Positions 24,927 through 36,500 of a stretch of 64,000 bases of DNA are shown here, piece by piece. This stretch comes from JAVBSX01 sp051660685 (lineage in GTDB: Bacteria; Planctomycetota; Planctomycetia; Pirellulales; Thermoguttaceae), in contig JBOFQB010000034.1 of the NCBI GenBank assembly GCA_051660685.1, positions 53,133 through 117,132 of the forward strand, written 5' to 3'. Within the stretch, counting starts at the first letter, position 1. Each line of letters starts with the position of its first letter. The position numbers and the translations under genes were made by a program. The notes below the pieces were generated by a model. It did not search any database, was not told the origin of the DNA, and worked only from the letters and a program-made list of their open reading frames with translations.

Positions 24927-26132
24927 TTACGCCCCGAATTTGCCAAGTCGGTTCGCATGTGCAAGGGCTAAGGGCATAAGGTACATCGCCTCAAAATGCC
25001 CAAGTCCCCCACAATTCGCTGCTGTTTCACCAAACACCTGTACAGCATCTGTTCGGGCAAGGTCCGAAACAATGAGCGTTGGAACCGGATGAAAACTGTG
25101 TGAGGACATTTTGGCGGGCGTGCTATGATCGCCGGTTACAACCAAACAAGCAGGATTCAGTTCCATGATTCGCGGAATCATCGAATCAAACTGCTCAATC
25201 ATCTTCACTTTTTCGTCAAAATTTCCATCTTCACCCCGACTGTCCGTGTACTTGAAATGGACAAAGAAGAAATCATAATCGTCCCAAACCTGCTTCAAAA
25301 CGTCAATCTCTTCGGAAAGTGTATGGGGTTTGCCGACAATTTCCATTCCAACCAGACTTGCAAGCCCTTTGTACATGGGATAAACCGCGATTGCGGCTGC
25401 TTTGACCCCAAAAAGGTCCTGAAAATGCGGCAAGGACGGTTTCGTTGCAAAACCGCGCATTGTATGCGAATTCGCTTTAGGTTGATTGGCGAGAATTTTA
25501 ACGGCTTGAGAATGGAACTCTTTCGCAATTTTCGCTGTTTTTTGACTTGCTGCATCATGTGCAACCGGTTCCAGAACCGGGACCCCCGTCTTTTGCGGGT
25601 CTGTATCAGCAACATTTCCGCCTAATCCTTCACCTCGGAAAACAACGACAAATCGGTGTTCCTGAACTGGTTCGACAAAAATTTCGACGCCCGGAATTTT
25701 AATAACTTTGAGTGATTCGACGACTTTAGCACTTTCTTCGGACGGAATACGTCCGGCCCGACGATCCGTAATGTTCCCTTTTTCGTCAACAGTGCAGAAA
25801 TTACATCGAATTGCGACATCATTGGGACCGACTGCGAAACCGATTCCGGCTGCTTCAAGGACTCCGCGACCAATAATGAATTCAAGCGGGTCATATCCGA
25901 ACAGGCCCAAGTGACCGGGACCACTTCCCGGGGTGATTCCCGGTTTGATTGGGTAGGACATCCCTGAAACGCCGATTTTTGCCAAATGATCCAAATTCGG
26001 GGTATTGGCCTTTTCCAATTCCGTCGGTCCGCCCGGAGTAAGCGGCAATCCGCCCAAACCGTCTGCAACAAAAAGAACGATTTTTCCGCCCGATGTTTCC
26101 TTCAAATCCTGAATTAACTGATGTAAGTGCAT
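24927..26132 (-). CDS. apgM: Archaeal-type cofactor-independent phosphoglycerate mutase
   Basis: Interconverts 3- and 2-phosphoglycerate in glycolysis without 2,3-bisphosphoglycerate. The 401-residue protein matches the ApgM subgroup of the alkaline-phosphatase superfamily: metal-site VLFVADGLGG, LEKANTPNLDHLAKIG, the catalytic-Ser region GITPGSGPGHLGLFGYDP, RCNFCTVD, FFVHFKYTDSRGEDG, and the C-terminal metal ligands VTGDHSTP and SSHSFHPVP. The ATG is preceded not by a Shine-Dalgarno sequence but by a C-rich tract (26133-26216, G-rich on the plus strand), and the stop is followed by the complementary G-rich tract, so both ends of its transcript could pair. Confidence 0.95.
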   Translation of the reverse strand: MHLHQLIQDLKETSGGKIVLFVADGLGGLPLTPGGPTELEKANTPNLDHLAKIGVSGMSYPIKPGITPGSGPGHLGLFGYDPLEFIIGRGVLEAAGIGFAVGPNDVAIRCNFCTVDEKGNITDRRAGRIPSEESAKVVESLKVIKIPGVEIFVEPVQEHRFVVVFRGEGLGGNVADTDPQKTGVPVLEPVAHDAASQKTAKIAKEFHSQAVKILANQPKANSHTMRGFATKPSLPHFQDLFGVKAAAIAVYPMYKGLASLVGMEIVGKPHTLSEEIDVLKQVWDDYDFFFVHFKYTDSRGEDGNFDEKVKMIEQFDSMIPRIMELNPACLVVTGDHSTPAKMSSHSFHPVPTLIVSDLARTDAVQVFGETAANCGGLGHFEAMYLMPLALAHANRLGKFGA

Positions 26133-26216
26133 GTGTAGGGTATAGGGGTTAGGGAATGGGGTTTAGGGTGTAGGTTTAGGGATACGGGATAATTGGAATA
26201 GGAATAGGGTGCAGAG
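26133..26216 (-). repeat. C-rich leader tract of apgM (G-rich on plus strand)
   Basis: Plus strand reads TAGGGTATAGGGGTTAGGG-like units for about 84 bp, ending at the apgM start codon. In the apgM direction it is CCCTA-rich and complementary to the trailer at 24848-24926. Confidence 0.8.
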
Positions 26217-26303
26217 TATTCAATGAAGAGGGTTGGAAACGACAACTCCCCGGTTTCCTGTTCCCTCTCCGTCCAAGCGACTTCTTCTCCTGTTCCCGTT
26301 CTT

Positions 26304-27089
26304 CTAGTCCCGGTTTTTCCAACCGGTTTTGGGGCTGTACTCCCAGTTCGGCGACCAATAATGATAAACAGACACTTCGGCATCTGCCGTGTAACCTTCT
26401 TTTTGGCAAAGCCCACAAATTTCGGCACAATCCGAGGGGGCAACAATGGAGGTTTGCGCCAAATCCATAGAAACGGCCCAATACTCGCATGCTTGAAGAA
26501 GATTTGCAGCAACGCCCTGATTTCGATAGGCTTCTTCGACTGCGAGCATACCGATTCGACCTTCTCGGACCACTTCTTTGGTTTTCAGGTCGGTTGATTT
26601 GACACAACGGACGGTTGCGAGACCAACCGGCTTGCCTTGTTCATTCTGCCAAGTCCAGACAGCATCCGCCATATCACCTTGTACGGAGTTGCTGATCCAT
26701 GTCAAAAACAGTTGTTCGTAAAAAGGGAGCATTTGGGGATCGTTTTGAAACCGTGAAAAACGGCCCGCAAGAACAGCAAGGGGTTCAATCCGTTTGGCGG
26801 TTGTTTCCGAATAAAGCCGAATATGGGGATTCACTTCTTCCACATTCTGCGAAACGTCTTTGTGAAAGACGATTTTTCGTTCATAACAGGGACAAGAAAC
26901 ATCCGCGCCCTTGATACAATCGGGTCCTTTTCCTTTCAGGAAAACATAAAGCAATCGGTAATCCTGTTGTCCTTGACAAAAAGTCTCATTCAGAGCATCA
27001 AGGGTATAATCCGGATACAAATTGATTCGACCGACAGGGAATCCGAAAAAGCGGGAGTCCCATTCAACGGGGGAAATGAGGTACGACAT
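26304..27089 (-). CDS. GNAT-family N-acetyltransferase
   Basis: Acetyl-CoA-dependent acetyltransferase of 261 residues. The C-terminal half carries the GNAT core: GRIGMLAVEEAYRNQGVAANLLQACEYWA, whose RNQGVA is the acetyl-CoA pyrophosphate-binding motif, and the end GYTADAEVSVYHYW. The N-terminal half (WDSRFFGFPVGRI) resembles WecD-type enzymes that acetylate dTDP-amino sugars, so a sugar substrate is possible. The start MSYLISP at 27089 is supported by a GGAGGA ribosome-binding site; the frame is open to 27170. It stands alone between apgM and the giant genes. Confidence 0.82.
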   Translation of the reverse strand: MSYLISPVEWDSRFFGFPVGRINLYPDYTLDALNETFCQGQQDYRLLYVFLKGKGPDCIKGADVSCPCYERKIVFHKDVSQNVEEVNPHIRLYSETTAKRIEPLAVLAGRFSRFQNDPQMLPFYEQLFLTWISNSVQGDMADAVWTWQNEQGKPVGLATVRCVKSTDLKTKEVVREGRIGMLAVEEAYRNQGVAANLLQACEYWAVSMDLAQTSIVAPSDCAEICGLCQKEGYTADAEVSVYHYWSPNWEYSPKTGWKNRD

Positions 27090-27581
27090 GACATGATCCT
27101 CCAAAAAGGGGGAAAGGGCAAAGTCTAAGCGACTTGCAGGGACACTGGGGGGAATTATAGCAGATGACATGAGTTATTCCAATGTCTAGGGAGAAAAATT
27201 GTCGTTCGGTTTGACGGGACTACAATACTGTTTTGAGTGACATTAGGGGTAAAATCTCCAAACTAAATCATTTGGGGGAAACTTTTGAGGTGCGGTTTGC
27301 ATCCAAGACGAACCGGCTCGGTATTTGGTTTTTTCGTGAAAATCGTTTTGACTGTTCTCGATCAACGCCCGAATTGCCAAAAAGGGGGGTATTTTTCTTG
27401 CTTTTTCCCCCCTTTATGGTATGCTGTGCGCAAGCAGTACACAGGTCGAGAAGGTCCGTTTATGCGGATTAAATCGATTTTTTTGAAAAGAGCCGGGGAA
27501 TTTTTTTGAAATTTTTTGAAAAAACCCGAAAATTTTCAATCGGGTTTCAATTTCGTTTATAAAACAGCGACAGAGGTTCAG
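27090..27581. other. Leader region of the first giant gene
   Basis: About 490 bp without a gene. It must hold the divergent promoters of the acetyltransferase and the giant gene. A candidate promoter is given at 27398-27425. The short open frames here (27233-27472, 27285-27509) show no features. Confidence 0.5.
27398..27425 (+). promoter_or_regulatory. Possible sigma-70-type promoter of the first giant gene
   Basis: TTGCTT (27398-27403) and TATGCT (27420-27425) with a 16-bp spacer. A start near 27432 would leave a 150-nt leader before ATG 27582. It rests only on similarity to the consensus. Confidence 0.3.
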
Positions 27582-30500
27582 ATGAGTTGGTTAGACCGAA
27601 TTCTTGGCAAAACGAAGGGCAATCGGGGGTCGGAGACGCGAACACAGGAGGGGATTCTGACGAAGCGTCGCAAAAACGGGTTAAATTTCCGTTCTCTTTC
27701 GCTGGAACCGCTTGAGAGTCGGGAACTTCTCGCCGTTTCAGCGGAAGATTTCGACCTCATCAAAACGCTGTATCCTGATCTGGACCTGAGAAACTATGAA
27801 AACTACGTCTACACTGATGTTGGGGGGGGAGAAAAAGAGGATCCGAACGACCCGACGAAACCGTTTGACCCGGAGTTTTCACTTGCTTCACTCCAAACCG
27901 CTGTGAACGCCGGGAGAGGGCTTGAACACATCATCACAGTTCGGGTTGATGAAAAACAGTATCTGATCGAAACGATTGAAGAAGAGGTGGACCCGGATGA
28001 CGGGAGTGTCATCTATAAGCCGAGTCCCTTAGTCGTTCAACGGTCAAACGTCGTTGTCGTTGCACTACCGAAAAGTGATAAAGTGGGAACCCTGATGCTT
28101 TCTGGGGCGGGGATTTCGCAAATTGCTATAATCCAAAGTAGTGCAAGCAACGTCAAGTTTGGCGGAATCAGCTTTGTTTTGGGAGCAGGGATACAAGGAG
28201 GTGCGGTCAACAATGCGGGCAGTGTCTTTATGACGGAGTGTTATTTTTCCAACAATGGAGAAAGCTCGACGACAAGTGGGGGGGCGGTTTACAACACCGG
28301 GAGATTTGAGGCGACGCAAACGCCATTTTATTCGAATCACGCCAATACGTCGGGAGGTGCGTTTTACAATGCTGGAACAGCGTTTCTGACGGGATGTGAA
28401 TTGACGCGAAATGGTTGGTATAGGGATTATGTCAATGCAGTCGATGTTGGGGTTACAACGAATGGAGGGGCGATTTATAATGCGGGGACAATGACGTTGA
28501 ACACGGGTACGGATGTGAGCAACAATCGTGCAACGGCAAGTGGGGGGGGGATTTACAATGCGGGAACGGGGACGCTGTACACGAATAGTGGGGTTCTGAT
28601 TGGGGGTACTGTCTGGACAACATACACCTATGAATACGACTTTGACCTCAGAGACTGGATTCGCGTCGAAAAGGTGACAGAACGTCTTGCGGGTAATCGA
28701 GCAGTGAATGGAGGGGGGATTTACAATGCGGGCGGAACAATGTCGATCTTCTACACCGACATTGTTTATAATTATGCAACGACGTCGGGAGGAGGGGTCT
28801 GGACTTCGGGAAACGGGGGAACGATCAGCGGTTCCCGAATCACCAATAATGGTTATTTGCTGAATTCGTTAGGTGCTATAACGGCAAGTGGAGGGGGAAT
28901 TTACGTTAATGGTGGTGGAACATTGAGCCTAGCCGGTTCGTCCGGGACAGGTTATAGCACTACTGTTAGCAATAACAAGGCGGGAACAGGAGGAGGTATT
29001 CGCGTTCAAAGTGGTGCAACGCTTAATGCGACGGGAACGGTTTCCGTTTCACGGAATACGGCGACGACAGATGGAGGGGGGATTTATGTTCAGACGACAG
29101 GGGGAGGAACGACACGCCTGAATTTTTCGGGTTCACGAAATGCAGTAACTGGGTTATCCTCGATTGTGATTTCCAACAATACGGCGGGCAGTGAAGTGAG
29201 AACCGGTAATGGAGGGGGGATTTATGTCAGTACCGTTGCAGGAGGAGGGTCGGCCAATACACAATTCAATTTTAATAATGTTGAAGTTAGTGGAAATACG
29301 GCGACAAATGGTGGAGGTCTCTATAGTCTGACAAACCCGGCATTCTTGCAAGCGGCCAATTTAGCGTTGAATGTGTCGGGTTTTCATCTGGCCCGCAATA
29401 CAGCTTTGGTTGATGGAGGAGGTTTTTATAACGAACTTGGGGCTGGATTTCTTTCGTCGGGTTCTTGGAGTTTGACAGGAACGCGGGATTCTGTGACGGG
29501 GATTTCGTCCATTGTTGTCGAAGAGAACATTGCGGGACGGAGTGGGGGCGGTCTCTGTTCCTCAACGGGGACTCAATTTTTATCGGGAGTAACGATTAGT
29601 GTAACGGGTGTTGATTTCAGGAATAATCAGGCGTTGGGTGTTGCCCGCATTGATTTCAATGATGTTGGCAATTCGTCGATTGCAGGAGGGGGCGGGATAT
29701 ATCAACCGGGCGGAACCTTGACGGTCAGCAATGTTGTTTTGGAAGGGAATCAGGCCCTCAGAGGTCTTGGAGGGGGGATTCTTACAATGCCGGCAGGAGG
29801 TTTTCTGGCGGATACTGGGACGGTGAATGTAACGAATGGGACGATGATTGGGGGGAGTATTGCGCTGCTTGGCGGGGGAATCAGTTCAGGAAGTACGTTG
29901 AATATTAACTCGAACAGTGAGATTGTGCGTAATCAAGCGGTCATGTTGGGGGGCGGTATTCTGAGTCTGGGAACGACGAATATTAACACGACGGGGACGA
30001 ACAGTACGGTCAGGATTGCGGAAAATGTTGCGAGGTCCTTTGCGATACTGGGGGGACGGCAGACGTACAGAACCGATGATAGGGATTTGTTGATTGGGTT
30101 GCTTGCAACATTGGAGGAAGACAGCAGCATGGTTTCTCTGCTGCAAAATGTCGGAATGGGAGCAGGTATCTTTCAGTATGGAGGGACCTTGACGGTTGGA
30201 AACAATGCCGGGCAGAATCGTTGGACGGAGATTGACGGTAATCATGCGGATTTTGGCGGGGGAATCGTCAGTACAACGGCTTTTACGGTCCAAGCCGGGG
30301 TTGTGGTCAGTAACAATCGTGCGGTGTATGGAGGAGGTCTGTACTGTTTTAATAACTTTACGGTGAATGGGGTGAACTTTATTGGCAATGTCGCATCCTT
30401 GCCGCTTTATCCGGGATTTGCAAAAGGGGGAGGGATTTATTACGACAGCGGAACGAATACTGTTTCCGTAACAATCAGCAATGTCACGTTCAAGGGGAAT

Positions 30501-33500
30501 TATTCGACGGGCGAGGGGGGGAGTTTTTACATTGCGGGGAAGAATACCAGTTTGACGTTAAATAACTGTGAAATCTGGGGTTCAGCTTCAGATTATGGGA
30601 CATCCGCTTCTTTGGGCGGGGGAGTTTATTATGCGGGCGGTCAGTTGAGGTTGACGAATTCGCGGTTTTATAACTTGAATGCGTCCTTGAGTGGAGGAGC
30701 CGTTTATGTTGCTGGAGATGACAGCGCGAGTACGGTTGTGACGAATTGTCGTTTTGATGGAAATGCGGCAGATCAGTATGGAGGGGGGGCGATTTATCAA
30801 ACGGCGGGGACGTTGACGATTTCGGGAACGAATCGTTCTTCCAGTTTGATGACCAATAATTCGACGAAAGGTTCTTATGCTGATGGAGGAGCGGTTCTTT
30901 TGGTGAACGGGACGCTTAACATTTCGAGCAGCACGATTTCGGGGAATACGACGTTGGGAAATGGGGGGGCGGTTTATACGTTGGGAACCCTCACGTTGAC
31001 CGATACTGAGATGTCAGGGAATTATGCGCGAAAATCGGCGGGCGCGATTTTTGTTGCGGGTGACAAAAGTGATTTGAGTGTGAACAATGTCGATCTGTTT
31101 GACAATGCGGCCCTTGAACTGGGAGGGGCTGTTTATATCAAAGATTCCAAAGGTAAAACCAGTATTGTCAATTCTCGGATTGAAAACAATTATGCAATCG
31201 AAGGGGCTGCAATCTGGTTGGATGGGAGTGCGTTGACACTACAAGATGTCTATTTACATTTCAATGAGGCGGGAAAAGGCGGGGCAATTGAAATGGTCGG
31301 GGGAGAACTGGTCATTATTAACGGTTCGTTCGTCGGGAATAAGGTTGTGCATGAAGGAGGGGCGGTGTTGCAACGGAATGGACGTTTGACGCTTGTGAAT
31401 ACGGTGATTGCAGATAATACGGCTGATTTTGGGGCGGGTGTGTATCAGTTGGGCGGACGATTGGAGCTTTATAACTGCACGATTGTGGATAATACGGCGA
31501 TTTTAGGGTCGGGCGGTCTTCATCTGGACGGAGTTTCGCAGGTCATTAACAATACGATTATTGCGAACAATCGGGGAACAATTGCGGGGGATTTGTACCA
31601 TTATTCCGGGTCGTTAAGTGGAAAGAACAATTTGATCGGGGCAGGTGCAGGTCAATACAGCTTCATCAACGGCGTGAATGGTAACATTGTCGGGACGGTT
31701 GACCGACCGATTGACCCGATGTTGGGGGAATTGACCGCAACCCCAAAAGGTGGTCTTGCCTATCCTCTTCGAGAAGGGAGTCCCGCTCTTGGAAAAGGGG
31801 ACTATAAACTGGTTTATGACGGGGTTGAAACGGATATATTTGGGAATGCGTATTACCCCGGTCAGGTTGACATTGGTGTTGCGCAGATGAAAGACATGCC
31901 GATTCGGTCGGGCGTGACGTATCGTGTGCAAAATATGACGGAATTTCAGGGAGCATTAGAAGCGGCGAACCTGAATAAATCGGTTTTGGTCAATGGTAAG
32001 ACCTTTCAACCGGGTTCGTTTACGGAACAGGATCGGATTGTTTTGGATACGGATTATTTTGACGTCACTCAGGTGTATACACTCACCTTAAGTGGGGATG
32101 AGTACCGACTGCTTGGGAGTGTCGAAATTGATACAAATGGTGTGAATCTCGTGATCGAAGGAGCCGGACTGTCGCGGGTTTTGAATGTCAAAACCGGGGT
32201 TGAAGTGACGTTGATTGGTGTTTCGATTACAGGCGGATTGGCGATTGAGGGAGGGGGCATTTACAATGACGGTCATTTGACATTGATTGACTGTTCGCTG
32301 TACGGCAATTCGGCGTATTCCGGGGGAGCAATCTACAATCATCTCGGGACACTTGAAATGAGGGGGACGGATTTGGTTGGGAACCGGGCGAAGTTCGCTG
32401 ATAATCATTCGGGGGTTGGAGATGTATATCAGAACATTATGGGTGGTGCTCTGTATCAGTTGGGCGGGACGGTTTCAATCCTTGATTGCCGTTTAAGCGG
32501 AAACAGCTCGGACGGATTAGGGGGAGCGATTTATCAGAGGGGCGGAACTCTGGAGATTGAGGGAACGGCGATTGGGGGGAACAAGTCGGTTCGAGGAGGA
32601 GGGGTTTACTTTACAGGTTTGGGGAGTGTTCTTAACATTTCGGCGTCGAGCATTACGGATAATACGGCGCAGTATGGGGGCGGAATCTGGCAGTCCGGGG
32701 GTGAGGTTCGGAAGGACCCGATTACAGATGAGTCTATTTCGCAAGGAGGTCTTAAAATTGTCAATACGACGATTTCGGACAATCGAGCGTTGCTTTATGA
32801 TGCGGGCGGTTTTGGCGGGGGAATTTATCTCGTTAGTGGAGAATTGGAACTGCTGAATGTGACGATTGTGCATAATGCCGTTTCGCAGGAAGGGGGCGGA
32901 ATCTATATGCGAGGGGGCAATTTGGTTTTGAATAACACGTTGATTACGGAGAATACGAAAATATCGCTTAACCCGAATATGGCGGGGAGAGCGTCGGATA
33001 TTCAGTATTATGCCGGAAAAATTGCGAGCACTTCCAGTCATAACTTGATTGGAGACGGAACGGGACAGAGTTCGCTTGTTCAGGGTCGATATGGGAATCA
33101 GGTTGGGACTTTCAGTCAACCGCTTGACGCTCGATTGGGCGCGCGAGTAACCTTTACTGGAAATGCGTTGTATCCTGACGGATTCACTTATTATGCGTTG
33201 CGAACAGGGAGTTCTGGAATTGACGCGGGAAATAATGATTTTGTTGCAGCAGGGACAGATCAATTGGGTTACGATCACGACCGAATTGTGAACGGTGTCG
33301 TCGATATTGGGGCGATTGAATATCCGTTTGTCAATCAGACATTGACGGATGAAGAATTTGAACAATTAAGGGCGCAGTATCCCGGACTGACACTCGCGAA
33401 TCGGAAAGAGGATTACAATGTGCTTGAAATAGCGGCAATGGACATTTCGGGGGAAAGTTTGCGAGCGAAACTCGAAGAGGCCGGAAATTCGACGGAAAAC

Positions 33501-36500
33501 GATCTGATTGTTCTGCGTACTTCCGTTGAGACCCAGAATCTGATTAAACTGGGCGGTTCGGAATTGCTGATTGACATTGATTTTGCCGAATTTGGGAGTG
33601 TAACGATTGTTGTTTTGGGGAGTGTCCCGGTTACAATCAATGCGGAACAGCAATCACGCCTGTTCCATGTTGTGGGGACGTCGGAATTGGGATTGGGCGG
33701 ATTGGTTATGAAAAACGGTTTTTCGCCCGATTTTGGTGGGGCCATTTATCAAGAAGAAGGTTCTCTCCTTGTTAGCAATTGTGTGATCGAAAACAGTGTT
33801 GCGGAAAATGGAGGGGCAATTGCGGTTCAAAATGGTCAGTTGGTTGTGACCGATGATTCGCGGTTGCTGAACAATACGGCGAGTTCACGGGGAGGAGCTT
33901 TGTATGTGAGCGGTCGAGCGAGCAACTGGGTGATCGAGTCGTCCAGTGTTCGCGGAAATCAGGCCGGGATTTATGGAGGGGGTGTTTATCAACAGGGAGC
34001 CGACACCGGTTTGATTATCACCTCAACCGTTGCGGAAAATCAGGCGCAAAGTGGAGCAGGTGTTTACCTTTATAGTGGACCCCTTGATCTTGTCAGTACG
34101 ACGATTGCACAAAACGGCTTGAAATGGGCGCAAAAACAGGTTTGGAACGATATTTTAGGACGATATGTGACAGTTTCTGTTGAGGTTTCCGACACCGTTT
34201 ATGGAGGGGGGATATATCAGGAAAATGGGACACTTGGTTTGTACTCGAACACGATTGTCAACAACTGGGCGAATCGTGACGGGGGAGGTGTCTACAAACA
34301 GGCGGGGACGCTGAATGTTTATAACACGATTGTGTCCTACAATTACAAACGGACGAATGTCAATGCCGACCAAATGAACTCGAACATTGTTGGAACAATT
34401 TTGGGATCGTCGAACAATCTGATTGATTATTCGGGGGTTCCATTTTTGGGTTCCAAGACGGAACGGGATGAGGTTTTGAAAACGGGACAGGTTTATTATC
34501 CGCTGTTGAATATTGCAAATAGTCCGGCGATTGATCGAGGGGCGAACAATCGGCAGTATGCGGGGAATGAGACGGACCAGATTGGCAACACTCGGATTGT
34601 TGGAGCCGCAATTGATATTGGGGCGATTGAGTCTATCCCTATAAGTGAAGCGGAATACCGGACCATTATTGGTCAATATGCCGGTTTGAATCTGTCGGGC
34701 GACATGAGGGATTACAACATTATTCTTTTGAAAGATACGGACGTTTCTGAAACCGGTTTGCGAAAAGCAATTGAAACGGCAGAAAAAACGACGAAGACGG
34801 ACTTGATTATTGTTTACAACACCTCAAACAGTATCCAGTTGAGTGCGGCGTTAGGAGCGTTGGTCATTGACATTGACGCTTCGTTGAAAGGGGGGGTGAA
34901 CATTATTGCAAAGGATGTGATGAACCCGCTTGTTATAGATGCTCAGATGAATTCCCGGGTCTTTGAGATCGGAGGTACAACGTCAACGTCGACTCATGTC
35001 GAGTTGGGCGGTCTGGTTGTAACGGGAGGAAATACTTTGACATCCCTAGTTGCTGAAAAGAATGGGGGCGGAATCAGCGTCGTTGACAGTTCGCTCAAAT
35101 TGAGCGCAGTAACAGTTTCTGCAAACAGTGCCGAGTTTGGAGGAGGACTTTGGTTAGATGGGGGAACAGTTTCTGCTTATGACGGGACGAGTTTTGTATC
35201 GAATTTGGCGACAAATGGAGGTGGAATTGCGGTTCAGAACGGAACTGTCTTGTTTGACTCTGAAGTTTTGGTGAAAGACAATCATGCCGTTTTGGGAGGT
35301 GGTGTTTATCAAAACGGCGGAACTGTTACATTCAAGGGCGTTTTTGTTGAGAAGAACATTGCCGATACAGGAGCCGGGATATGGTTGGATCGGGGTATTT
35401 TGAATCTTGTTGAAGGAACCCAAGTCCTGCAAAATCTTGCAGTGAACGAGGGAGGTGGTGTTTATCAACAAGGCGGGGCCCTTTTGGTCGATCAATCGGC
35501 GATTGCGAGCAATTTGGCGGAGTATGGAGCGGGACTGTATCAAAGCGGGGGAAGTTCGATCTTTAGTTCTTCGTCTGTGTATGACAATAGTGCGGCAGAA
35601 AATGGAGGAGGATTGTTCCTGAATGGAGGTGAAGTCGATTTGAAGGTCGTCAATTCGACATTCTCACGGAATACAGCCCAATTGGGCGGGGCGATCTATT
35701 TGCAGGACGCTTCTAAGGACGGTTCGGTCAAACTGAGTAATGCAACGATTGCCGAAAATAACGCGATTGTTGAGGGGGGCGGGTTATATCAGAATGGAGG
35801 TCATTTGGCCCTTTACAATACGATTGTTGCGAAAAATATGGTCCAACAGGCAGGTGCAACAGGGTCGGACATGTATTATGCAAGCGGCGATTTGGTTGGC
35901 GGTTACAATGTGATTGGAGATGGGAGCGGTCAACCGGCGTTTGTGGACGGAATCGACGGAAATCAGGTCGGCAAGACGGGATCGAAGACGGATGTTTTGG
36001 ACCCGGGGTTGGAAAATCGGGTAGATTTGCCGAACGGTCAGGTTTACTACATGCCCGAGTCGGCAGGGAGTGTTGTGGTTGATGCAGGGAATCTTGCGTA
36101 TGTGGACCTCGTTCAATACCCGTATGATCAGATTGGTAATTCGCGCGTTTACAACAACAGGGTTGATGTTGGGGCGATTGAGTCGCTCTATCGTTCCAAC
36201 CGGTCCCGATTAGGCGCGTCGATTGCAAGTAACGGTTCCGTTGACCTTAACTGGTCCCCCGTCAAAGAGGTCAAAACGTATGACGTGCAACGGTTTAATA
36301 CCGACACACTTCGTTGGGAATCGATTGGAACGACAAAGGAAACGACTTTCGTTGATTCGTCCGCTCAATCAGGTCAAATTCAGCATTACCGAATCGTTGC
36401 CCGAAATCTCTCGAACGAATCGTTCGTTGCATCGTCCGTCGTCAGTGTAACACTTGATACAGAAGAGATGGAGTTGAAAGCGCAAACGCAGATTCTCATT

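Noticed and set aside
26133..26216. GGGGTTAGGG-like tracts resembling telomere repeats (also 60258-60303)
   Set aside because: Units are irregular, interspersed between genes and always oriented with the neighbouring gene, not terminal arrays.
32517..33365. 282-codon minus-strand frame inside the first giant gene
   Set aside because: It is antisense to regular beta-helix repeats, which leave long stop-free antisense frames.
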